From assembly GCA_964568985.1 (NCBI GenBank), contig CAZMSP010000125.1:1-5382 (forward strand): 5,382 nt of DNA, in the 5' to 3' direction. Each line of letters begins with the position of its first letter. Position 1 is the stretch's first letter. The notes beneath the pieces are model-generated. The model made no database searches and was not told the origin of the DNA. It saw only the letters and a list, made by a program, of their open reading frames with translations. Below are positions 1 to 4,977 of the stretch, in pieces. The translations under genes were made by a program, and so were the position numbers. This stretch comes from CAZBWE01 sp964568985 (GTDB taxonomy: Bacteria; Planctomycetota; Phycisphaerae; Sedimentisphaerales; Anaerobacaceae).

Positions 1-126
1 GACCTCCTCATCGGCTAACATTGTCAATATGGTCTTTAATCCCTTATTCTCAGTCCGGTCAGCCAGCTGGCGATAGTAATCTTCGCCATCTTTTTCCATC
101 TGCATTGCGTATTGGAATATGTCCAT
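1..126 (-). CDS. Ferritin-like (rubrerythrin-type) diiron protein, N-terminal fragment
   Basis: The first 42 codons of a gene that runs off the left edge. The peptide begins MDIFQYAMQMEKDGEDYY and reaches LADEEV at the edge. This is the first half of a ferritin-like diiron helix bundle: a Glu in the helix-A pattern MEKDGEDYYRQLA (E11), then LADEE, where the family places an E-x-x-H ligand pair whose His would fall just outside the window. The start is supported by AAAGGAG (136-142) at good spacing from the ATG at 126. It is the last visible gene of the minus-strand oxidative-stress operon, 64 nt after the neighbouring ferritin-like gene, and appears to be a diverged paralogue of it. Rubrerythrin-type proteins reduce H2O2 in the cytoplasm of anaerobes. 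The C-terminus is not visible, so I cannot say whether a rubredoxin domain follows. Confidence 0.8.
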   Translation of the reverse strand, partial: MDIFQYAMQMEKDGEDYYRQLADRTENKGLKTILTMLADEEV

Positions 127-135
127 TGCCGTTAC

Positions 136-142
136 TCCTTTC
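136..142 (-). promoter_or_regulatory. Ribosome binding site of the left-edge ferritin-like gene
   Basis: AAAGGAG on the minus strand, followed by about 9 nt and then ATG. It fixes the start of the truncated left-edge gene and shows that this gene is translated from its own site after the 64-nt gap. Confidence 0.7.
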
Positions 143-190
143 TTTTAATATGTTCCTGAATATGAGGGCAGCAGTCTCATGACGGTTAGG

Positions 191-700
191 TTATTCTCTC
201 TGCTCCAGCGACTGGCTGAGGATTCTGATGTGGCGATACTCTTCTTTTATAATATCATCGATTTTGTCTTTGCCGGCCTGGGCTGATACAAACGCTTTCA
301 AACCCGTATAGTAAACAATCGAATCCTTCTCATTCTCAATAGCCATTTTCAGAATGTCTATTATGCTTTCCTTGCCGCTTAGCTCATCAGACGGTTCAGT
401 TCTTACTCCGAACACAGCAAGCCCGGCCATCGCCTTAGGGTCAAAAGGTGGTTCTTCAGGTTTGAATGTCCGCTGCCCCGGCGCCTCTTCTGAAAGCTGC
501 TTTCTCATATTGGCGAAGACATCTTCATGGCCGCTCTCCCAGTCAGCTAATTGGAGAAACATTTTGCAAGTGCCGGGGTCGTCAAATAATTCCGCCGCCT
601 TACGGTAAAATCCGGCACCATTGCGTTCGATTCGCTCAGCTGTTTGAAATGCCTCAAAAGCATTAAATTCTATACTCATTTCTTTACTACCATCCTTCAT
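191..700 (-). CDS. Ferritin-like diiron protein, rubrerythrin-like without rubredoxin domain
   Basis: A 169-residue ferritin-like four-helix-bundle protein of the rubrerythrin/COG1633 type. Expected diiron ligands are visible: E25 in the ERIERNGAGFY helix, E55 and H58 in WESGH, E124 in AIENEKDS, and E154 and H157 in KEEYRH. This is the duplicated E...ExxH pattern. There is no CxxC pair, so no rubredoxin domain; electrons would have to come from a separate partner. The expected role is peroxide reduction or iron/redox protection in the cytoplasm. The first ATG overlaps the stop of the flavodiiron gene (ATGA, 697-700). However, the second Met (residue 8, ATG at 679) is preceded by AAGGATGG and gives the family-like start MSIEFNAFEAF, so the true start may be 679. 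It lies between the flavodiiron gene and a second ferritin-like gene, indicating one transcript. Confidence 0.88.
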   Translation of the reverse strand: MKDGSKEMSIEFNAFEAFQTAERIERNGAGFYRKAAELFDDPGTCKMFLQLADWESGHEDVFANMRKQLSEEAPGQRTFKPEEPPFDPKAMAGLAVFGVRTEPSDELSGKESIIDILKMAIENEKDSIVYYTGLKAFVSAQAGKDKIDDIIKEEYRHIRILSQSLEQRE

Positions 701-1878
701 TCAACAATTCCAAGCCCTTTATGCCTGGCCAGAATCTCATCAGCTAATTTATCCAGAGCTGTAAAATCATCTTCTTTAGGATAACCTTTTGCCACAACCG
801 GCTCAAGGATTTCCACTTTAAGATTCGATATCAATCCTGTTATCTGCTCTACCATTTTACCACCCCACCCGTAGGAGCCGATGATGGAGGCAAATTTTGT
901 TTTCGGCCGAAGTGCATTTGCCAAAATCGCAGCATAGGCAACCTTTGGATGTGCCCCGGTCAAGACCGTCGGCGAGCCGAGTACTATCGTTGCTGCATCA
1001 ACCAGCGACATTGCCAGTTTGCCGATATCCGTTACAGTAAGGTCGAACTGCTTTACAGCAATGTCTCTTTCTATCAAGGCTTCCACGAAATGTTCGACCA
1101 TTTTTCTTACGCTTCCATGCATTGAAATATACGGCAGCACAACTTCATTTTTGACCCTGTCGCTGACCCAGTCTTTATAAGCATTGATAATAAACTCCGG
1201 CTTATCATAAATAGGGCCGTGACTGGAAGCAATTATTTCAATCTCAAGCGGCTTAATCTTCTCCAGATTATTTTTGATAGCAGTCCTGAAGGGCATCATT
1301 ATCTCTGCGTAATATCTTTTGGCTGCCTCATATACGACCGCCTCGTCATCCACGAACAGACTGCTTGTCGCAAGGTGTGAGCCGAAGAAATCGCAGGGAA
1401 ACAGTATTTTATCTTCCTGCAGATATGTACCCATCGTCTCCGGCCAGTGGACCCAGGGTATGTATATAAATTGCAGTGTCTTATCACCCAGAGAAAGTGT
1501 CTGGCCATCATCGACAGTAATAAATTTATCCTCGCTGATATTTAACAAATCGATAAGCATCCCCTTACACTTTTGGTTTGTTACTACCTTCGCATCAGGC
1601 CACAGCGTCAATATATCCGGTATGCCGCCGGAGTGGTCCTGTTCACCGTGGTGGGCGACAACATAATCTATCCTGTTAGCGCCGGCCTTGACCAGGTTGT
1701 CTATCAGCACATCACTTTTCGTCGGGTCAACGGCATCCAATAGTGCCGTCTTGTCGCTGCCCTTTACCAAATATGCGTTATAACTTGTGCCGTCAGGCAA
1801 CGGAATCAGCGAATCAAACAATCTTCTGTCCCAGTCATTCGCACCGACGGCATAGACATTCGGTTTAAGCGTTCTCAT
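697..1878 (-). CDS. A-type flavodiiron protein (flavoprotein A / rubredoxin:oxygen oxidoreductase family)
   Basis: A 393-residue class A flavodiiron protein of the Roo/FprA family. The N-terminal metallo-beta-lactamase-like domain (about 1-245) carries a complete diiron set: H77-x-E79-x-D81-H82, then 61 residues to H144 (VHWPE), 18 residues to D163 (PCDFFGSH), and H220 (ASSHGP). The C-terminal flavodoxin domain (about 246-390) has the FMN loop YISMHGSVRKM (250-260), SPTVLTGAHP and GSYGWGG (334-340). Such enzymes reduce O2 to water and/or NO to N2O in the cytoplasm, usually with electrons from rubredoxin. No fused rubredoxin or flavin-reductase domain is present, and no rubredoxin gene is visible. 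The start is firm: GGAGAG at 1885-1890 lies 6 nt before the ATG, and tpx ends only 12 nt upstream. The stop overlaps the first ATG of the next gene by 4 nt, suggesting translational coupling. O2 versus NO preference cannot be read from the sequence. Confidence 0.97.
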   Translation of the reverse strand: MRTLKPNVYAVGANDWDRRLFDSLIPLPDGTSYNAYLVKGSDKTALLDAVDPTKSDVLIDNLVKAGANRIDYVVAHHGEQDHSGGIPDILTLWPDAKVVTNQKCKGMLIDLLNISEDKFITVDDGQTLSLGDKTLQFIYIPWVHWPETMGTYLQEDKILFPCDFFGSHLATSSLFVDDEAVVYEAAKRYYAEIMMPFRTAIKNNLEKIKPLEIEIIASSHGPIYDKPEFIINAYKDWVSDRVKNEVVLPYISMHGSVRKMVEHFVEALIERDIAVKQFDLTVTDIGKLAMSLVDAATIVLGSPTVLTGAHPKVAYAAILANALRPKTKFASIIGSYGWGGKMVEQITGLISNLKVEILEPVVAKGYPKEDDFTALDKLADEILARHKGLGIVE

Positions 1879-1884
1879 CTTGTT

Positions 1885-1892
1885 CTCTCCTT
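1885..1892 (-). promoter_or_regulatory. Ribosome binding site of the flavodiiron gene, overlapping the tpx stop
   Basis: Minus-strand AAGGAGAG, 6 nt before the flavodiiron ATG. Its 5' end is part of the TAA stop of tpx (1891-1893), so termination on tpx and initiation on the flavodiiron gene occur at almost the same point. This supports coupled translation. Confidence 0.75.
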
Positions 1893-2406
1893 ACAACAGC
1901 TGTCTCGCTGCTTTCAGTGCTGCTTCATAATCTGGTTCGTTTGTCAGTTCACCTACTATCTGTTTATACCGGATAACACCTTCTTTGCTCAACACAAACA
2001 CCGCCCGCGCCAAAAGCCGAAGTTCTTTAATCAGAACCCCATAGGCCTTTCCGAAAGCCGCATCTCGATGGTCGGAAAGCGTCTGTAAATTCTCAACGCC
2101 CGCAGCCCCACACCAGCGTTTCTGGGCAAACGGCAGGTCCATACTTATAGTCAGTACTACCACATCCTCACCGAGATTGTTAGCTTCTTCGTTGAAACGC
2201 CGGGTCATTGTATCACATACACCGGTATCCAGAGAAGGTACTGATGAAATAATACAAACTTTTCCCTGAAAAGATGAAAATTTAACTGTTGTTAAATTAT
2301 TCGCAACCACTTTGAAATTCGGTGCCTTATCACCTACGTTGACCTCACTTCCCAAAAGAGTCAGCGGCTGGCCCTTCATAGTTACTATACCTGTTCGTTC
2401 TTCCAT
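1891..2406 (-). CDS. tpx: Thiol peroxidase Tpx (atypical 2-Cys peroxiredoxin)
   Basis: A 171-residue thiol peroxidase, near the family's usual length. The active-site stretch VPSLDTGVCDTMTRRFN carries T61 and the peroxidatic Cys C64. The resolving Cys is C99 in RWCGAAGVENLQTLSDHR, and R134 in LLARAVFV is the expected active-site Arg. The C64/C99 pair matches the intramolecular disulfide of the Tpx group, normally re-reduced by thioredoxin. It reduces H2O2 and organic hydroperoxides in the cytoplasm. An additional Cys, C51, lies in the beta strand before the active site. The start is supported by AGGGGG (2413-2418) 6 nt upstream of the ATG, and the N-terminus TMKGQPLTLLGSEVNVGDKAP aligns with the family start. 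It is the first gene of the minus-strand operon, with the flavodiiron protein 12 nt downstream and a promoter candidate about 70 nt upstream. Confidence 0.97.
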   Translation of the reverse strand: MEERTGIVTMKGQPLTLLGSEVNVGDKAPNFKVVANNLTTVKFSSFQGKVCIISSVPSLDTGVCDTMTRRFNEEANNLGEDVVVLTISMDLPFAQKRWCGAAGVENLQTLSDHRDAAFGKAYGVLIKELRLLARAVFVLSKEGVIRYKQIVGELTNEPDYEAALKAARQLL

Positions 2407-2476
2407 AAACTTACCCCCTGATTATCTCTTGCTTTGCAATTTGTGGATTTCCCTTTCATTAAGATATAACAACTCC

Positions 2477-2505
2477 ATAATAGGCCAATAACCCCATAAA
2501 AGCAA
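2477..2505 (-). promoter_or_regulatory. Candidate sigma70-type promoter of the tpx operon
   Basis: On the minus strand, TTGCTT (2500-2505), a 17-nt spacer, then TATTAT (2477-2482; 5 of 6 matches to TATAAT). The -35 box is weak (3 of 6). Transcription would begin near 2470, giving a leader of about 64 nt to the tpx ATG. I saw no convincing PerR- or OxyR-type operator around it. Position and spacing favour it, but the assignment is by eye. Confidence 0.45.
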
Positions 2506-2776
2506 GTGAGTCAGACCACACCAATAGAATGACCTAAGCTATGAGTCAACGAGGCAAAGAAGATTTTCTGTGGAATTTGTTCTCGAACGAAGCAAAAGCT
2601 TGACGAACTTTCCCCTGTAAAACGGAATTGCCCTATCTTGTTGTCGATAAGACGGTTAAGACCGCTGCGGACATTAAAATCCATTTATTATAGGCTGTTA
2701 TATATTGCCCACTTTTATTATGCGGATATTTATGAGGCTTTTTTACGAAAAAATGCGTATTTTTTTAAAAAATTAT

Positions 2777-2805
2777 TTGACAACACTATCGTGACGTATA
2801 ACAAT
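2777..2805 (+). promoter_or_regulatory. Candidate promoter with consensus -35 and upstream A/T tracts
   Basis: A perfect TTGACA at 2777-2782. Possible -10 boxes are AACAAT (2800-2805, 17-nt spacer) or TATAAC (2797-2802, better sequence but only a 14-nt spacer). Directly upstream, 2753-2776 is almost pure T-tract and A-tract, resembling an UP element or intrinsically curved DNA. Transcripts would start near 2811 and run into the foldable segment without a long ORF before 3112. The -10 is the weak point. Confidence 0.35.
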
Positions 2806-2912
2806 CTGGTTAAGTGGTAAGCATAAGGAAGCATTATTAGAAATGGATATCTGATTATGTACCGCTTAACTCTTTCGTACCGGGCCATTTGACCAAGGAT
2901 GGGAATTGGCTA

Positions 2913-3046
2913 TGCAGCAGGGTTTAAGACGCTTTTGAGGTAAGTAAGCGAATCTGGCTTCTTCGAAGGAGGAAAACGCAGGAGGTGAAACCTGCATGTG
3001 CTCAGAGTACAGGGGGTTCTGATACTAACTATATGCTTCTGTTGCA
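2913..3046 (+). ncRNA. Candidate structured RNA or leader (multi-hairpin junction), family unknown
   Basis: As plus-strand RNA this segment can form a closing helix between 2913-2922 and 3037-3046. It has ten consecutive pairs, three of them G-U, and seven pairs are Watson-Crick. Inside it are four consecutive hairpins: 2930-2934/2946-2950 (CGCTT/AAGCG), 2958-2962/2967-2971 (CTTCT/AGGAG, loop TCGA), 2978-2982/2991-2995 (GCAGG/CCTGC), and 2997-3001/3007-3011 (TGTGC/GTACA, loop TCAGA). The A/T-tract promoter candidate lies about 100 nt upstream. I do not recognise a known family (not tmRNA, RNase P, SRP or a riboswitch I know). The 3' arm of the closing helix overlaps the -35 box proposed for the downstream gene, and there is no U-run terminator. 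It could be a free RNA, a regulatory leader or a decayed mobile element. The folding was drawn by eye without energies or covariation. Confidence 0.35.
2996..3022 (+). CDS. Possible 8-codon leader peptide
   Basis: ATG at 2996 opens a frame reading MCSEYRGF, ending at TGA 3020-3022. It is preceded by AGGAGGTG (2980-2987), an eight-base match to the anti-Shine-Dalgarno sequence at 8 nt spacing, the strongest ribosome site in the window. That site lies largely in the 5' arm and loop of the hairpin 2978-2995, so folding would modulate access. The peptide has no run of a single amino acid that would suggest classic attenuation. It may equally be a chance frame within a structured RNA. Confidence 0.25.
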   Translation: MCSEYRGF

Positions 3047-3070
3047 CACAGGAAAGAAACCGCCTATAAT
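3042..3070 (+). promoter_or_regulatory. Likely promoter of the HEAT-like gene
   Basis: A perfect TATAAT at 3065-3070 is separated by exactly 17 nt from TTGCAC (3042-3047; 3 of 6 matches to TTGACA). Transcription would start near 3077 and give a leader of about 35 nt carrying AAGGAAGGGG (3095-3104) before the ATG at 3112. If used, it makes the HEAT-like gene independent of the upstream structured segment. Confidence 0.55.
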
Positions 3071-3111
3071 GATTCAGGTATACTTACTATTATCAAGGAA
3101 GGGGTGGCAAC

Positions 3112-3645
3112 ATGGAGGTTGAAAAAGAAAAAAGTTCAGACCCGCAAAAAAACGAAGGCTCTAAAAAGCTTCTCCGAAAACTGCGGGAACAATTATCTTC
3201 CTCAAACGGCTCAATTAGACGACAGGCTGGTTTCAATTTATCCTGGCTGCAGGAAGATGGCCTGGAAGTCCTGAAAGACGCCTTGTTTGGAGACTCCCCA
3301 ATAACAACGAAAACCGCAGCCGCTTACGGACTAAGAAAAGTGCACGGCAGAATGAAAAAAATGGCATTAGAGGTTTTTAAGCAAGGCAGGGAACACCAGC
3401 AAAGCTCCGTAAGAGAGGTATGCACTAAAGCTTTAATGCTAATGGGAGAGATAGCGCCGGCAAAAGCTCCCGCAAGAAAAGCAGCAGCCGGAAAATTAAG
3501 AATCATGGAGATTACCACAAAAGCTAAGCCAAAAAGAAGAATCTCTATCAGGACTCAGGCTGGGCCTTCTCGTCAGGGCGGAGCCCGCCGGAGCACGGTG
3601 CCCAGACGAGATCAGTCAAAAAACCAACGGCCTCTGAAAAAATAA
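3112..3645 (+). CDS. Small HEAT-repeat-like protein with basic C-terminal tail
   Basis: A 177-residue soluble protein with no signal peptide or membrane segment. Residues 1-20 are charged. Residues 20-113 look like two to three HEAT/ARM-type helical hairpins, with repeating patterns such as SIRRQAGFNLSWLQEDGLEVLKDALFGD, TTKTAAAYGLRKVHGRMKKMALEVFKQG and SVREVCTKALMLMGEI. From about 115 the chain is a low-complexity Lys/Arg/Ala-rich tail (APAKAPARKAAAGK, KAKPKRR), which suggests binding to nucleic acid or another polyanion. The start is supported by AAGGAAGGGG at 3095-3104. Residues around 152-166 are encoded by a GC-rich imperfect palindrome (3568-3611) and may be an insertion. I recall similar small HEAT proteins in uncultured planctomycetes, but their function is unknown. 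A phosphatase gene follows after 72 nt in the same direction. Confidence 0.8.
   Translation: MEVEKEKSSDPQKNEGSKKLLRKLREQLSSSNGSIRRQAGFNLSWLQEDGLEVLKDALFGDSPITTKTAAAYGLRKVHGRMKKMALEVFKQGREHQQSSVREVCTKALMLMGEIAPAKAPARKAAAGKLRIMEITTKAKPKRRISIRTQAGPSRQGGARRSTVPRRDQSKNQRPLKK
3568..3611. repeat. GC-rich imperfect palindrome inside the HEAT-like gene, REP-like
   Basis: The outer arms TCTCGTC (3568-3574) and GACGAGA (3605-3611) are perfectly complementary. After an A/A mismatch, GGGC (3576-3579) pairs with GCCC (3600-3603). An alternative inner hairpin is GGCGG-AGC-CCGCC (3577-3589). About 32 of 44 bases are G or C, far above the surrounding gene. There is no U-run after it and it lies inside the reading frame, so it is not a normal terminator. 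The layout resembles REP-type or protein-coding palindromic elements. Only one copy is visible, so repeat status is an inference. Confidence 0.45.
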
Positions 3646-3717
3646 AAGATTTTTCTTGAAGTAAGAAAACCACAGAAGCTTATTCACACCGCTTAAAAAA
3701 TTCAGAAAGTCTTTTTA

Positions 3718-4377
3718 ATGACTTTATATTTACAAAAAATTTCGAAATTAATATCGGCTAATAAAAGACTTATTATAATTGTCACAATCTCACTTTGTGT
3801 AACCGGTATAATTTGCCTATGGGAAGGGTTTCTCAAGGATACTTTTTTCCCCAAGAATTTTGGCGTAGTCGAGAAAGGTCAGATATACCGAAGCGGCCTG
3901 ATAGAACCTTCACTTATCAAGAAAGTTCTGCTGAAATATAAAATTAAAAAGATTATAAGTCTATCCGGTGACCCAAAAACAAGCGACAGGAGTAATGCAG
4001 AAAGACAGGTGGCAAATGAGCTTGGTATCGAAAGAGTGATATTTTCTCTGCCCGGCAACGGCGTTGGTGATGTAAACGACTATGCGCATATTATCGCAGA
4101 AATATGTCAGGCCCAAAAAGAGAAAAAAACCGTTCTTGTCCACTGCGTTGCCGGAGCACAAAGAACCGGCGGAGTTATTGCGACTTACAGATTAATCGTA
4201 CAGCACAAGGATGCAACTTCTGTCCGGGCAGAAATGACTCATTATGGTTTCGATTCTGATTCTGATACAAACCTCAGAGCATTTCTTAACAGCAATATGA
4301 TGAAAATCGCTGAAGAACTAAAAAAGATGGGAGTAATAGACAGGATACCATCTTCAATACCTGAAATCCGACGCTAG
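3718..4377 (+). CDS. Membrane-anchored PTP/DSP-like protein phosphatase (Cys-X5-Arg)
   Basis: A 219-residue protein. An N-terminal basic stretch (KISKLISANKR) precedes one hydrophobic segment, about residues 18-36, read as a signal anchor or uncleaved signal. The positive-inside rule would place the catalytic domain outside the cytoplasm. The domain has a typical PTP-like lead-in (NFGVVEKGQIYRSGLIEPSLIKKVLLKYKIKKIISL, 47-82) and the P-loop VHCVAGAQRTG, with catalytic C143, R149 and the following T150. This matches tyrosine/dual-specificity-like phosphatases of the Siw14/Tyr-phosphatase type; the substrate could be phosphoprotein or another phosphoester such as an inositol phosphate or lipid. 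The ATG has only a weak AGAAAG (3704-3709) upstream. It lies 72 nt after the HEAT-like gene, and the DUF488 frame starts about 25 nt downstream. A physiological link between the three is not evident. Confidence 0.87.
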   Translation: MTLYLQKISKLISANKRLIIIVTISLCVTGIICLWEGFLKDTFFPKNFGVVEKGQIYRSGLIEPSLIKKVLLKYKIKKIISLSGDPKTSDRSNAERQVANELGIERVIFSLPGNGVGDVNDYAHIIAEICQAQKEKKTVLVHCVAGAQRTGGVIATYRLIVQHKDATSVRAEMTHYGFDSDSDTNLRAFLNSNMMKIAEELKKMGVIDRIPSSIPEIRR

Positions 4378-4390
4378 CCAATATGAACCA

Positions 4391-4405
4391 GGAAAGAATA
4401 TCATA
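4391..4405 (+). promoter_or_regulatory. Ribosome site and AUA start region of the DUF488 gene
   Basis: GGAAAG at 4391-4396 is followed by 6 nt and ATA at 4403. A 7-codon frame beginning with ATG at 4383 ends at TAA 4404-4406, overlapping the ATA (ATAA). This has the form of a coupled stop/start in which the start reads ATA instead of ATG. Confidence 0.4.
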
Positions 4406-4969
4406 AAAACACTGCAAATCTTTACTATTGGGCACTCTAACCGCTCACTTGAGGACTACATATCTGTCCTAAGAGAATTTTCGGTCCAGATGGTAGCTGA
4501 CATTCGACGCTATCCGAGCTCACGTAAGTTTCCTCATTTCAATCGTGAAGCTCTATTTGAACTCTTGATGCAGGGAAATATTGAGTACCTCTGGCTTAAA
4601 GCTCTCGGAGGCCGGAGACATACTGTCAAAAACAGCAATTCTCCAAACGCTGGCATTAAAAACATAGGATTTCGTAATTATGCCGACCATATGGCAACTG
4701 ATGAGTTTAACCAAGCTGTTCAAAAACTTCTACCAGTTGCTGCGGAAAGAAAAACAGCTATTATGTGTGCGGAAAAATTTTATTGGAAATGTCACCGAAG
4801 ACTCTTAAATGATTACCTTGTTGCACGGGGAGCAGAAGTACTGCACATTCTGGAATCTGGTGAGGTATCCGTTCATAAGCTAACACCTGGCGCGGTTATA
4901 AAAGCCGATGGTACAGTCACCTATCCCATATCGAAAACTGACCGGACACAAACGCTCTTTGAGCCCTGA
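4403..4969 (+). CDS. DUF488 family protein with apparent non-canonical (AUA) start
   Basis: A 188-residue DUF488 protein when read from 4403. Family signatures in order: IFTIGHSNRSLEDY (6-19), ADIRRYPSSRKFPHFNREAL (32-51), WLKALGGRR (64-72), and MCAEKFYWKCHRRLL (121-135) with C122 and C130, ending with HKLTPGAVIKADGTVTYP. The first in-frame ATG (4490, residue 30) would delete the TIGHSNR motif and has no ribosome site. Upstream the frame stays open to a stop at 4337-4339 but has no ATG, GTG or TTG. ATA at 4403 follows GGAAAG (4391-4396) by 6 nt and gives (M)KTLQIFTIGHSN, the usual family start, so AUA initiation or a lost ATG is inferred; CTG at 4412 is the other candidate. The function of DUF488 is not established; the conserved Cys/His and Arg residues suggest an enzyme. 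It is probably co-transcribed with the phosphatase, 25 nt upstream. Confidence 0.8.
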   Translation: MKTLQIFTIGHSNRSLEDYISVLREFSVQMVADIRRYPSSRKFPHFNREALFELLMQGNIEYLWLKALGGRRHTVKNSNSPNAGIKNIGFRNYADHMATDEFNQAVQKLLPVAAERKTAIMCAEKFYWKCHRRLLNDYLVARGAEVLHILESGEVSVHKLTPGAVIKADGTVTYPISKTDRTQTLFEP

Positions 4970-4977
4970 GTACAGGA

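Larger units (their letters stand above)
2407..3111. other. Divergent intergenic region between the tpx operon and the HEAT-like gene
   Basis: This 705-nt region has no convincing protein gene. 2407-2530 is the tpx leader and promoter. 2530-2700 shows only small hairpins (AAGC-AAAA-GCTT near 2589-2600; CGGT-TAAG-ACCG near 2652-2663) and broken short frames. 2700-2776 is very A/T rich with T-tracts and A-tracts. 2777-2805 is a plus-strand promoter candidate. 2913-3046 is a foldable segment with strong Shine-Dalgarno sequences, and 3042-3070 is the likely promoter of the HEAT-like gene. The only open frames longer than about 50 codons lack a ribosome site or start codon and show no recognisable protein pattern. 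Confidence 0.6.

Noticed and set aside
162..180. ATGAG/CTCAT hairpin between the two ferritin-like genes
   Set aside because: A 5-bp stem with a 9-nt loop and no T-run. Too weak for a terminator, and the downstream gene clearly continues the operon.
2541..2693. Frame reading MSQRGKEDFLWNLFSNEAKA, a stop, then RTFPCKTELPYLVVDKTVKTAADIK
   Set aside because: It could be a decayed gene with one in-frame TGA, but there is no ribosome site, a stop lies directly upstream, and I recognise no family. Too short to call a pseudogene.
2638..2820. 60-codon plus-strand open frame beginning with TTG
   Set aside because: It has no ribosome site, an A/T-driven composition (Tyr, Phe, Lys, Asn) across homopolymer tracts, and overlaps the promoter candidate at 2777. 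No recognisable protein pattern.
2859..2882. Short direct repeat GTACCG, two copies 18 nt apart
   Set aside because: Six bases with only two copies is expected by chance and does not form an iteron array.
2857..2892. 11-codon ORF MYRLTLSYRAI
   Set aside because: No ribosome site near the ATG and no attenuation-like codon run.
2880..3060. Group II intron, tmRNA, RNase P, SRP or IscB-type omega RNA as identity of the structured segment
   Set aside because: None of the signature sequences I know for these was found, and no reverse transcriptase or HNH nuclease gene is present in the window. Left unassigned.
2841..3123. Plus-strand frame with a single internal TAA (2925-area) across the structured segment
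   Set aside because: Its peptide resembles no family I know, it has no start with a ribosome site, and it conflicts with the hairpin pattern and the HEAT-like gene start. Chance openness is likely.
3651..3669. TTTTCTT/AAGAAAA stem after the HEAT-like gene
   Set aside because: A pure A/T-type stem without a following T-run. It does not meet the form of an intrinsic terminator, and the phosphatase gene follows closely.
3656..3686. TTGAAG...TATTCA as a promoter for the phosphatase gene
   Set aside because: The -10 match is poor and the spacer is 19 nt. Read-through from the HEAT-like gene is as likely.
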